Of a stretch of 64,000 nucleotides of DNA, positions 45,825-52,998 are shown one piece after another. The position numbers and the translations under genes are program-made. The DNA comes from TMP-86 sp964247385 (lineage in GTDB: Bacteria; Pseudomonadota; Gammaproteobacteria; Steroidobacterales; Steroidobacteraceae), in the NCBI GenBank assembly GCA_964247385.1, contig CAXTUB010000011.1, positions 36,578 through 100,577 of the forward strand, read 5' to 3'. The notes below the pieces were generated by a model. The model was given only the letters and a program-made list of their open reading frames with translations, had not been told where the DNA came from and did no database searches. Within the stretch, counting starts at the first letter, position 1. The number at the start of each line of letters is the position of its first letter.

Positions 45825-46685
45825 CTACATGCCCGTCAGTCCACCGCTACACAGAAGGGTTTGCCCACTTACGTAATCAGATTCGGGGATGCAAAAGAGA
45901 TAGACCGCGCCCGCGGCTTCTTCTGGCGTGCCGCCTCGACCCAACGGAATTGTTTGCTCAATCATGGACAGTATGTCCGCGTTGAGGCCTACTTTGATCT
46001 CACGTCCATCGATATTCGCCGTGGATTCGCCGGCCACGCTTGAAGTCAAACGGGTCTTGATCAAGCCATACGCGACGCAGTTGACGGTGGCATTCAGCCG
46101 ACCCCATTCTTTCGCGAGCGTTTGCGTCATGCCGATGATGCCGGCTTTGGCAGACGAATAGTTCGTTTGACCGGCGTTGCCAAAAAGCCCTGCGATGGAA
46201 GAGATGTTCACAATTTTTCGGATCACCCGCTGTCCCTTGGCGGCCTCTGCTTTGCTTAGATCGCGAATGAACGGCTGGGCGGCGCGCAGAATCCTAAATG
46301 GCGCCGTCAGATGACAATCAATCATGGCGTACCACTGCTCGTCGGACATTTTTTGGATCACCGAATCCCACGTGTAGCCGGCGTTGTTCACAATGATATT
46401 TAGACCCTTGAACTCGGTCGTGGCGGTCGCGATGAGACGATCGGCAAAGTCTGGCGCCGTGACATTGCCGACGCAGGCAACTGCCGCGGCCCCAGTCGCT
46501 TTGATGGCCTCGACGGTTTCCTGCGCGGGCGCTTCGTCGAGATCGTTGACGACAATTTGTGCGCCTTCGCTTGCGAGTTTCAGCGCGATCGCTCGACCGA
46601 TGCCCCGGCCGGACCCAGTGATCACAGCCACTTGTCCGTCGAGCTTCTTATCGGTTCGGAAGCGAGTGAGGTTCAATGGCGGCAT
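45825..46685 (-). CDS. Short-chain dehydrogenase/reductase (FabG-like)
   Basis: A 286-residue classical SDR. The NAD(P)-binding motif TGSGRGIG is at residues 23-30, NNAG near 98-101, and the catalytic Ser and Tyr-x3-Lys in NISSIAG and YSSAKAG. VNDLDEAPA after the second strand, with Asp at the end, favours NAD over NADP. The substrate is unknown. An insertion of about ten residues (LSKAEAAKGQRVIR) before the catalytic Ser resembles SDRs acting on hydroxyacyl or steroid compounds. It is the last of a minus-strand series with the RNA ligase-like gene and tspO. Confidence 0.88.
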   Translation of the reverse strand: MPPLNLTRFRTDKKLDGQVAVITGSGRGIGRAIALKLASEGAQIVVNDLDEAPAQETVEAIKATGAAAVACVGNVTAPDFADRLIATATTEFKGLNIIVNNAGYTWDSVIQKMSDEQWYAMIDCHLTAPFRILRAAQPFIRDLSKAEAAKGQRVIRKIVNISSIAGLFGNAGQTNYSSAKAGIIGMTQTLAKEWGRLNATVNCVAYGLIKTRLTSSVAGESTANIDGREIKVGLNADILSMIEQTIPLGRGGTPEEAAGAVYLFCIPESDYVSGQTLLCSGGLTGM

Positions 46686-46686
46686 A

Positions 46687-46800
46687 TCAGTACGGAGCGA
46701 AGATCAGCCACCAATTCGGCGCAATGATTCCAACCTGAGAGGTCTTCACGATGAACTCGAGAGCGCCGGCTTTGCGGTCATAGATATCGAGAATTTCTAT
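46687..46800 (-). pseudogene. Possible gene remnant downstream of the RNA ligase-like gene
   Basis: In the same frame as the ligase, directly after its stop, 37 codons stay open (IEILDIYDRKAGALEF ... VGIIAPNWWLIFAPY). The composition is protein-like, with hydrophobic and aromatic residues, but there is no usable start codon or ribosome site. It could be the tail of a deleted gene or a chance frame. No family was recognised. Confidence 0.25.
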
Positions 46801-47358
46801 TCACGTGGTCTCAAATAAAATCTCGGCGTGCGGCTCCCACCGACCTGCGAGATAGCGCCAGACCAGCATCCCGAGGCCCCAGCCTTCCCAAGGGGTGAAA
46901 CTCGGCGCCATTTCTTTCAACAGATTAAGGGCCTGCTCCGGCTTTACCTTGTTTTGAATGGTGACGTGCGGCGCAAGCTCTGCCTCATCCTGTGCGGACA
47001 AATGACCTGCGAACAATTCGCGCAGCGCGCGGTGCAGGCGGATGAGATCCGGCGACACGGCTTCGATCGCTACTCCATTGCCCAGCGAGCGAAGCCGAGA
47101 GAACCTCAACGGAATCGGACTTTCCGGCAACTGCACGTTGAGATCGGCGCTGCGCGGCAAGCCGGATAACTGGAATACTTTGACCAGCAAGGCGCGAACG
47201 CAATGCTCATCAAGCTTGTGGAATAGCGTCAAGTGCGCGGGTAGGAAATTGCGCTCGGGTGGAAAGTGCTTGCGGCGTAATGCATCGAGCCGCTCGAAGC
47301 TTGATTCATTCAGCTTCAGGCTCAAGACATACGTTTGCTCTATCGTCTCGTCGACCAT
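46801..47358 (-). CDS. 2'-5' RNA ligase family protein (2H phosphoesterase)
   Basis: A 185-residue member of the 2H phosphoesterase superfamily. The two catalytic tetrapeptides are HLTLF (about residue 42) and HVTIQ (about residue 130). In E. coli, ThpR joins or cleaves 2'-5' RNA bonds, while other members act on cyclic phosphates; the substrate here is not predictable. No neighbouring RNA-processing gene is seen. Its ATG has a moderate ribosome site, and tspO starts 125 bases upstream on the same strand. Confidence 0.85.
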   Translation of the reverse strand: MVDETIEQTYVLSLKLNESSFERLDALRRKHFPPERNFLPAHLTLFHKLDEHCVRALLVKVFQLSGLPRSADLNVQLPESPIPLRFSRLRSLGNGVAIEAVSPDLIRLHRALRELFAGHLSAQDEAELAPHVTIQNKVKPEQALNLLKEMAPSFTPWEGWGLGMLVWRYLAGRWEPHAEILFETT

Positions 47359-47483
47359 AGTCAGCAGAATGAACGGTCGACAAGCATTCCGCCACTGCCA
47401 TGCGCTGGCTCATGCGCTCTCTCGCACACGATGACATGAACCGGCTGGATTACAGCCGACAAACAAAACCTAGCGGCTAGAAG

Positions 47484-47999
47484 CTAGCGGCGCCGGCGAT
47501 TCATGGCCCAAATCGTTGCGGCCAGCACGGTCGCAAACCCCACCCACGCCGCGAGCGGAAGCTCAGCCTTCGCCGCCGCTCGATCGACGCTTGCCGATTT
47601 CTTCACCAACATCACACTGGTTGCGGCGAGGCTTGCCGCAGCGACGGCGCTGGCCGCGAGACTTCGATTCTTGAAGAAGATGCGGTTCCATACGCCGATC
47701 ATCAAGACATTCCATGCCCATAGGCCAAGCGCCCCGGTTCGCGCACGGCCGGGGGACGATCGGAGCAAGCGGTAGCCCGCGCCGGCAAGGGCGGCATCGA
47801 TGCCGCTCCAAACCACCGGGAACACCCAGTTGGGCGGCGTGATCTTGGGCTTCCGCAACAGCCAATACCAAAAAAATATACGGGGATGATTGGGCGAGGG
47901 CGTTGAGGACGCGCTCAACGCGAGCGGTGCCCAAAGCGCCGCGGACGCGATCGCCGCAGCGGCCGGCTTGGAAATTCCTGGATCAATTTGATTAGGCAT
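47484..47999 (-). CDS. TspO/MBR-family membrane protein
   Basis: A 171-residue protein with about five hydrophobic helices. The family signature appears as KPKITPPNWVFPVVWSGIDAALAGAGY, in short: Pro-rich PPNWVFPVVW followed by a small-residue helix. WAWNVLMIGVWNRIFF corresponds to the later conserved Trp/Asn region. The C-terminal helix ends in MNRRRR, keeping the positive end inside. TspO proteins bind porphyrins and tryptophan-type ligands and modulate redox responses. It starts 30 bases after the Mo-hydroxylase gene end on the same strand. Confidence 0.85.
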   Translation of the reverse strand: MPNQIDPGISKPAAAAIASAALWAPLALSASSTPSPNHPRIFFWYWLLRKPKITPPNWVFPVVWSGIDAALAGAGYRLLRSSPGRARTGALGLWAWNVLMIGVWNRIFFKNRSLAASAVAAASLAATSVMLVKKSASVDRAAAKAELPLAAWVGFATVLAATIWAMNRRRR

Positions 48000-48028
48000 A
48001 GGTGTTGGACCGTCTCGTCGACGGCCGT

Positions 48029-50239
48029 TCAGGCTCCGATGAAGGCGCTTTCCAATAGTTTCTCGATTCGGATCGGCAGCTCGCGCACGCGAATGCCGGT
48101 GGCATGAAAGACGGCACTGGCGACTGCCGCGTTGAGGCCGACATTGCCGAGCTCGCCCAACCCTTTGATGCCGAGCTCATTCACTTGTGTGTCGGTCTCC
48201 GGCAGCATGATGGTTTCGATCTTTTCGATGTCTGCGTTTACCGGAATGAGATATTCGGCGAGATCATCGTTGAGATATCGCGCCGCGCGCAGATCGATTT
48301 CCGTTGCCTCGAATAGCGCAGCGCTGATGCCCCAGATTTGCCCGCCCATGAGTTGACTCTTCGCGGCTTTCGGATTGACGATCTTTCCGGCGGCGAATGC
48401 GCCGACGGCGCGAGGTACGCGCACCTCGCCGGTGCGTTGATGCACTCGCACCTCGACGAGCTGCGCGCCGAAGGCGAACTGAATGCGATCTTTCAATTTC
48501 GCTCCGCCCGCAAGGCCGCCCTGACCTTTGTAGAGACCTTTGACTGCGTCCGGCTTTGCGCCGTGAGGAATATTCTCCGCGTAGACTTCAATGGCTCCCG
48601 ATGCGCCGGCGGCCTGCTTGGCTTTCACTTCCCGGCAAGCCTTGGCCACGACGTTGCAAACGCTCGCAGTGCTGTTGGATCCCCCGGCCACTGGCGCGGG
48701 AGGCAGCTCGGTGCTTCCGACCTCGACGCGCACCTTTTCAATCGGCAGGCTCAGTTCCTGTGAAGCTACGATGGCGATGGCGGTGCGCACGCCGTTGCCG
48801 ATTTCATGGGTTGCCGTACGCACGGTCGCCTCCCCGCCGGGAGTGAGCGTGACTCGCGCGGTCGCCGCGCCCATCTGCGTCGGATACAACGTGGTGGCGC
48901 AGCCCCAACCAATGCGCCATTCGCCTTCGCGCATGGACCCGGGTTGCGGATTGCGGCGCGACCAACCAAACGCCTGCGATGCCGCGTCGAAGCAAGGCAT
49001 CAACGCGCGTGAGGTGTAGGGAAGTCCTTTGATGGGTTCGCGCTGCGTGTCGTTGATCCGCCGCAGCTCGATGGGGTCCATCTTCAATGCATACGAGAGC
49101 TCGTCCATCGCCGACTCGAGGGCGAACATGTACGGCGTTTCCGGCGGCGACCGCATGAAGCCCGGCGTGTTGCGGTCGGCATGTACGATGGTCACGTTCG
49201 AGCCGACGTTGGGACAGGCATACGTGCGAGTCGAAGCATCCGTGCCCGCAACCTTGTAGTCATCAGGCCGCGACGAGACTTCCCATCCTTCGTGAATCAG
49301 CGCCTGAAGCTTGCCATCGTGATTGGCCGCGAGCCGTACCCGGTGCTGCGTTTCGGCGCGGTAGGTGGCGATCGTAAAGCCCTGGCTGCGCGTGGCTTCC
49401 AACTGAACCGGGCGGTCGACGATGCGCGCAGCGTGCGCGATCAGCGCCGTGCGCTGGGTCACCGAACCGCGAGATCCGAACGCGCCGCCGATATAGGGCG
49501 AGACCACCTGAATCTGCTCAGGCGTGATGCCGAGCTGCTCGGCCAGACCATTTTGCAGGCCATACACGTTTTGCGAGGATTCCCATACGGTGAGCCGCCC
49601 ATCGGACCAGCTACAGGTGGTCGTGAACAACTCGATCGGATTGTGATGCTGAGTTGGCGTCGCGTAGCGCTGATCGATCTTGACGGGCGCAGCGGCGAAA
49701 GCGCGCGGCGCATCGCCCACGTGCGGATTCTCCTCGCCTTGCCCCTCACCCTCCTTGGAGGCTGCATCTACGGCGCCCATATGCAGACCGGCGCTTCCAA
49801 AGGTGGCTGATGGGCGCTCCTCGGCATAATCGATATCGAGCCGATGAGCCGCTTCGCGCGCCGCCTCGAACGTTTCGGCAACCACTACCGCTTCGATTTG
49901 ACCGTCGTGCCAGATTTGAGCAGATGCGAGTGGGGCGATGGTGGTTCCCATGTAGCCCTTTTGTGAAAAGAGCTTGCCCGGCTTGATTCGCTCGCCCACG
50001 TTGCGATGCGTGAAAATCTCGAGCACGCCCGGCACAGCGCGCGCAGCCGTCTCATCGAGCCGGGTGATGCGGCCCCGCGCGATCGCGCTGGTCCGGAGAT
50101 ACGCATACGCGGGCTTTCGGCCGCCATCATAATCAGAGCCATACCGGGCCTGCCCCGTGACTTTGATGCGCCCGTCGATGCGCGCCGTCGATTCGCCAAT
50201 CGAAACGGGGGCCTGCGAATGGCTCTGCTGCGGGCTCAT
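48029..50239 (-). CDS. Molybdopterin-binding subunit of a PaoABC-like aldehyde oxidoreductase
   Basis: A 736-residue catalytic subunit. It begins SIGESTARIDGRIKVTGQARYGSDY, and carries SPYIGGAFGSRGSVTQR, RSPPETPYMFALES and GGSNSTASVCNV at the cofactor and substrate pockets. The catalytic glutamate is Glu696 in KGLGELGNVG, closely matching the position in E. coli PaoC. The start is ATG 50239, overlapping the FAD subunit stop as ATGA; a longer frame is a GC artefact. The protein itself has no signal and would be carried across by the Tat leader of the [2Fe-2S] subunit. Likely substrates are aromatic or aliphatic aldehydes. Confidence 0.92.
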   Translation of the reverse strand: MSPQQSHSQAPVSIGESTARIDGRIKVTGQARYGSDYDGGRKPAYAYLRTSAIARGRITRLDETAARAVPGVLEIFTHRNVGERIKPGKLFSQKGYMGTTIAPLASAQIWHDGQIEAVVVAETFEAAREAAHRLDIDYAEERPSATFGSAGLHMGAVDAASKEGEGQGEENPHVGDAPRAFAAAPVKIDQRYATPTQHHNPIELFTTTCSWSDGRLTVWESSQNVYGLQNGLAEQLGITPEQIQVVSPYIGGAFGSRGSVTQRTALIAHAARIVDRPVQLEATRSQGFTIATYRAETQHRVRLAANHDGKLQALIHEGWEVSSRPDDYKVAGTDASTRTYACPNVGSNVTIVHADRNTPGFMRSPPETPYMFALESAMDELSYALKMDPIELRRINDTQREPIKGLPYTSRALMPCFDAASQAFGWSRRNPQPGSMREGEWRIGWGCATTLYPTQMGAATARVTLTPGGEATVRTATHEIGNGVRTAIAIVASQELSLPIEKVRVEVGSTELPPAPVAGGSNSTASVCNVVAKACREVKAKQAAGASGAIEVYAENIPHGAKPDAVKGLYKGQGGLAGGAKLKDRIQFAFGAQLVEVRVHQRTGEVRVPRAVGAFAAGKIVNPKAAKSQLMGGQIWGISAALFEATEIDLRAARYLNDDLAEYLIPVNADIEKIETIMLPETDTQVNELGIKGLGELGNVGLNAAVASAVFHATGIRVRELPIRIEKLLESAFIGA

Positions 50240-51261
50240 GAGGTAATCTCCATTCGCGCAACGTGCAGCAGCGCGCGCGCCAAAGTGCGCTGACCAAGCT
50301 CGACCTTGTAAGCGTTGTGCTCGCGCGTGTTCGCGTTGACGAACGCCGCACGTGCAGCCGCGACTGCGCTCGTCTCGTCGAGCCGTTTGCCCTTCAGGGC
50401 CGCTTCCGCTTCCAGTGCACGCCATGGCCGATACGCCATGCCCCCGAGCCCGATCCGCGCTTCGCGCACGGTGTCGCCTTCCATGTCGAGCGCGACGGCG
50501 GCGCTTGCCAGCGCGAATGCATACGATTGACGGTCGCGGATCTTCAGATACGCCGAGCGTCTGGTCCAAGGCCCCTTCGGCACGAGAAAGCCCGTAATCA
50601 ACTCTCCCGGCGCAAGCACCGTCTCGACGTCGGGCGTGTCCGAGTCGCGATGCAGCCGTTCCATCGGAATGGTTCGAGGGCCGGTCGGCGTCTGCGTCTC
50701 GATCGATGCGTCCAGAGCAATCAGCGCCTGCGCAAAATCGCCAGGATATTCGGCGATGCATTGGCTCGAGGTTCCCAGAACGGCATGCTTGCGGTTGAAG
50801 CCGTCCAGCGCCGCGCATCCCGACCCAGGCTCGCGCTTGTTGCACGCCCGCCAACTCGGTTCGCGGAAGTATTGGCAGCGCGTGCGTTGCAACACGTTCC
50901 CCGCGAGGCTCGCCATATTGCGCAGCTGCGCGGACGCAGCGAGCTGAAGCGTTTGCGCAATGACGGGGTAGTCACGAAGAACGAGCGGGTGGTCGGCGGC
51001 CTGACTCATTCGAACCAGAGCGCCGAGCCAAAGACCCTGCGGTCTTTCCTGAATCATTCCCAGCGTGCGCTCGAGACCATTGATGTCGACCAGGTGTTCG
51101 GGCCGCATCGTATCGAGCTTCATGAGATCGAGCATGAGCGTGCCGCCGGCGATGAATTGCGCGGGCGCCGCAGTGGGTGCAGGTTGTTGTGGAGAGGTGA
51201 GCGTTGCCGTCCGGACTGCCGTTGAGATGTCATCGGCGCGCGTGTAAACGAACGGGCGCAT
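50236..51261 (-). CDS. FAD-binding subunit of the PaoABC-like enzyme
   Basis: Middle subunit, 341 residues. The flavin motif FIAGGTLMLDLMKLD is at residues 36-50, and AQLRNMASLAGNVLQRTRC precedes Cys129. Cysteines 129, 140, 149 and 168 sit as in PaoB, where an extra [4Fe-4S] cluster is bound. The start ATG 51261 overlaps the [2Fe-2S] stop by one base; a longer frame adds 24 unrelated residues. It is about 50 percent alike in conserved blocks to the FAD subunit at 22.5 kb by eye. Confidence 0.92.
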   Translation of the reverse strand: MRPFVYTRADDISTAVRTATLTSPQQPAPTAAPAQFIAGGTLMLDLMKLDTMRPEHLVDINGLERTLGMIQERPQGLWLGALVRMSQAADHPLVLRDYPVIAQTLQLAASAQLRNMASLAGNVLQRTRCQYFREPSWRACNKREPGSGCAALDGFNRKHAVLGTSSQCIAEYPGDFAQALIALDASIETQTPTGPRTIPMERLHRDSDTPDVETVLAPGELITGFLVPKGPWTRRSAYLKIRDRQSYAFALASAAVALDMEGDTVREARIGLGGMAYRPWRALEAEAALKGKRLDETSAVAAARAAFVNANTREHNAYKVELGQRTLARALLHVARMEITS

Positions 51262-51881
51262 CAGGCTTTCTCCATCTGCGGTTTGGCCTGCCGAATGGCG
51301 TCGACGATGTGCGGATAAGCCGCGCAACGGCACAGATTGCCGCTCATATACTCGCGAATTTCGTCATCGCTTCGAGCGTGGCCCTCCTGCACGCAAGCCA
51401 CCGCCGAAATGATTTGCCCCGGAGTGCAGTAGCCGCACTGGAAGGCATCGTGATCGATGAAGGCTTGTTGCATCGGGTGCAGCGCACCGCCCGGATCCGC
51501 TAAACCTTCGATCGTCGTGACCGGTTCGCGCACCATGGCCGCCAGAGTCAAGCACGCCAGCACACGACGATCGCCCACCAGCACCGTACATGCACCGCAC
51601 TGTCCGTGATCGCAGCCTTTCTTCGAGCCGTTGAGGGCCAAGTCATGGCGCAAGGCGTCGAGCAGCGTGGTGCGGCTATCAAGCGTTAGCCGATGGCGCC
51701 GCCCGTTGACGCTCAAATCCGTCGTCGTCTGCGGAGGATTGGCCGAAACCGGCGCCGATTGCGAAGCCGGCGCAGTGGCAGCATTCAAGTGCAGCGTCGG
51801 AAAAAGTGCCGCCCCTGCAGTGGCGCCTTTCAAAAGAGCGCGACGTCCAGAATCAATCTTCTTCGCTTTAGTTTCGCCCAT
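51261..51881 (-). CDS. [2Fe-2S] subunit of the PaoABC-like enzyme with Tat signal
   Basis: A 206-residue protein. A twin-arginine leader covers residues 1-36 (SGRRALLKGATAGAALF, Arg13-Arg14), so the assembled enzyme is predicted to be exported to the periplasm, as in E. coli PaoA. Cluster one uses Cys90, 95, 98 and 110; cluster two uses Cys149, 152, 184 and 186 (CGYCTPG, NLCRC). It is the first gene of the operon. No mocA or xdhC follows this operon, so it probably relies on those at 18.5-20.1 kb. Confidence 0.93.
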   Translation of the reverse strand: MGETKAKKIDSGRRALLKGATAGAALFPTLHLNAATAPASQSAPVSANPPQTTTDLSVNGRRHRLTLDSRTTLLDALRHDLALNGSKKGCDHGQCGACTVLVGDRRVLACLTLAAMVREPVTTIEGLADPGGALHPMQQAFIDHDAFQCGYCTPGQIISAVACVQEGHARSDDEIREYMSGNLCRCAAYPHIVDAIRQAKPQMEKA

Positions 51882-52032
51882 CGGTAAGCCTCACGAAACA
51901 TTGGCTGGACATGCGCCATATTCTATAAGCGCGATCTCATCATATTGATGCCTACTCAGCCGGTTGCCTCGTCGGCGAATTCCGGCAGCGATTCCTGTGT
52001 CCGACGGGTGTGCTCGAAGCGAGTTGCTCAAA

Positions 52033-52425
52033 TTACTCGACAATCGATCGCCGGTGATCCTCGTAGCCCGCGGTGAGCCGTTCGAAAGCCCGGTCATGAC
52101 CAAGTATTTTTGCTTTCATGCACTCAGCCATTGCTGCCTGCCATGCATCGTTTTCACTCAGGCGACTTGCCGCGCGTCGCTGCCGCATTGCCACCCGCTC
52201 GGCGTGGATCCGATGAATTCCCTGCCAAGCAAACCTGCTCAAATAAGATTTTACCGCTTGCACATCCTCCGCGCCTTCGAGCACTTCAGCCAGGGTCACG
52301 GGGTTGATCCATAAGCGCGCTCGAGGATTCTTTGCGAGCCACCTGGATGCGGAACCATCCGTAGTTCCGGATGCAACCTCATTCAACAAGTCAATGACGA
52401 AAGACGAATCGAGCAAAAATCGCAT
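52033..52425 (-). CDS. vapC: VapC-type PIN-domain toxin
   Basis: A 130-residue endoribonuclease of the VapC family. The acidic metal-binding residues are Asp6 (MRFLLDSS), Glu47 (LAEVLEG), Asp93 (ENDAW) and Asp111 (GHDRAF), in the normal PIN order. VapC toxins cut initiator tRNA or rRNA. Its start overlaps the vapB stop by one base. About 150 bases without a gene separate it from the Mo-hydroxylase operon. Confidence 0.9.
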   Translation of the reverse strand: MRFLLDSSFVIDLLNEVASGTTDGSASRWLAKNPRARLWINPVTLAEVLEGAEDVQAVKSYLSRFAWQGIHRIHAERVAMRQRRAASRLSENDAWQAAMAECMKAKILGHDRAFERLTAGYEDHRRSIVE

Positions 52426-52619
52426 CAGCGGCGCAAAATTCGCAGGCGCGAATCCCCTATTCGCTGCGATGCGTCTGCAAGCACATCAGCTGCCGTCTCG
52501 AATGGTTCCTCTCGAATCAGCTTACGCACGTAACTCGCCTTCTTCATGCCCGCGCGGCGCGAGCGGCGCTTGAGCAGCTGTTCTTCTTCTTCGCTCAGGC
52601 GAACCGTCAAGATTCCCAT
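52425..52619 (-). CDS. vapB: VapB-type ribbon-helix-helix antitoxin
   Basis: A 64-residue antitoxin. ILTVRLSEEEEQLLKRRSRRAG with the following KKASYVRKLIREE gives the strand-helix-helix plan of RHH DNA-binding proteins, read as two pieces. The C-terminal tail (DSRLRILRR) would wrap the toxin. It binds its own promoter. No clear ribosome site precedes the ATG, and the -10 box lies only six bases upstream. Confidence 0.85.
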   Translation of the reverse strand: MGILTVRLSEEEEQLLKRRSRRAGMKKASYVRKLIREEPFETAADVLADASQRIGDSRLRILRR

Positions 52620-52625
52620 GAGGCA

Positions 52626-52653
52626 ACGCTAATTGATGTCTTTTGTATGTCAA
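52626..52653 (-). promoter_or_regulatory. vapBC promoter, probably giving a leaderless mRNA
   Basis: On the minus strand, a perfect TTGACA (52653-52648), a 16-base spacer and TAGCGT (52631-52626) precede the vapB ATG by six bases. Transcription should start at or next to the ATG. Confidence 0.55.
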
Positions 52654-52765
52654 CTTTCATAACGATATTTTCGATAGAGTTTCACATGAGCGCCAGCCTT
52701 CCATCGGAACGAATGCACTCGTCACTTGACCCGACGTGTTTGTGTACAATGCAGCTCCTCGAAAC

Positions 52766-52842
52766 GGAGTGGTAGTTCAGCTGGTTAGAATATCGGCCTG
52801 TCACGCCGAGGGTCGCGGGTTCGAGTCCCGTCCACTCCGCCA
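52766..52842 (+). tRNA. tRNA-Asp (anticodon GTC)
   Basis: The acceptor stem pairs GGAGTGG with CCACTCC. The anticodon stem CGGCC-type has loop CTGTCAC, giving GTC. The T-arm is GCGGGTTCGAGTCCCGT, and the 3' CCA is encoded. TTGACC and TACAAT upstream (52726, 52745) resemble promoter boxes but their spacing is only 13. Confidence 0.96.
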
Positions 52843-52998
52843 ACCTCAACCGCATCGGTCAATTTAGATCAGGAAAATTACCGCTTATTGCGCGTGCTCG
52901 ACTGTGTGCACGCAATCAAATGCCCTTCGACCGTGCTACCATGCGCGGCCTTGCGCTTGCGCAGAAATTGTTTCTAATCAACCGACTACGATCTAATC

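Noticed and set aside
45543..46043. A 166-codon Cys/His-rich frame after tRNA-Val
   Set aside because: It begins inside the tRNA and runs antisense into the SDR gene; cysteines are not in a zinc-finger arrangement.
48029..50854. Extending the second molybdenum subunit to 941 residues
   Set aside because: The extra 205 residues lie over the FAD subunit gene and are Arg-rich without homology; the ATG overlapping the FAD stop is the natural start.
52726..52750. A standard sigma-70 promoter before tRNA-Asp
   Set aside because: TTGACC and TACAAT are good boxes but only 13 bases apart, so I did not list it as a feature.
44202..52998. Integrated phage or integrative element
   Set aside because: No integrase, transposase, phage gene or duplicated tRNA end was found, so only an accessory region is claimed.
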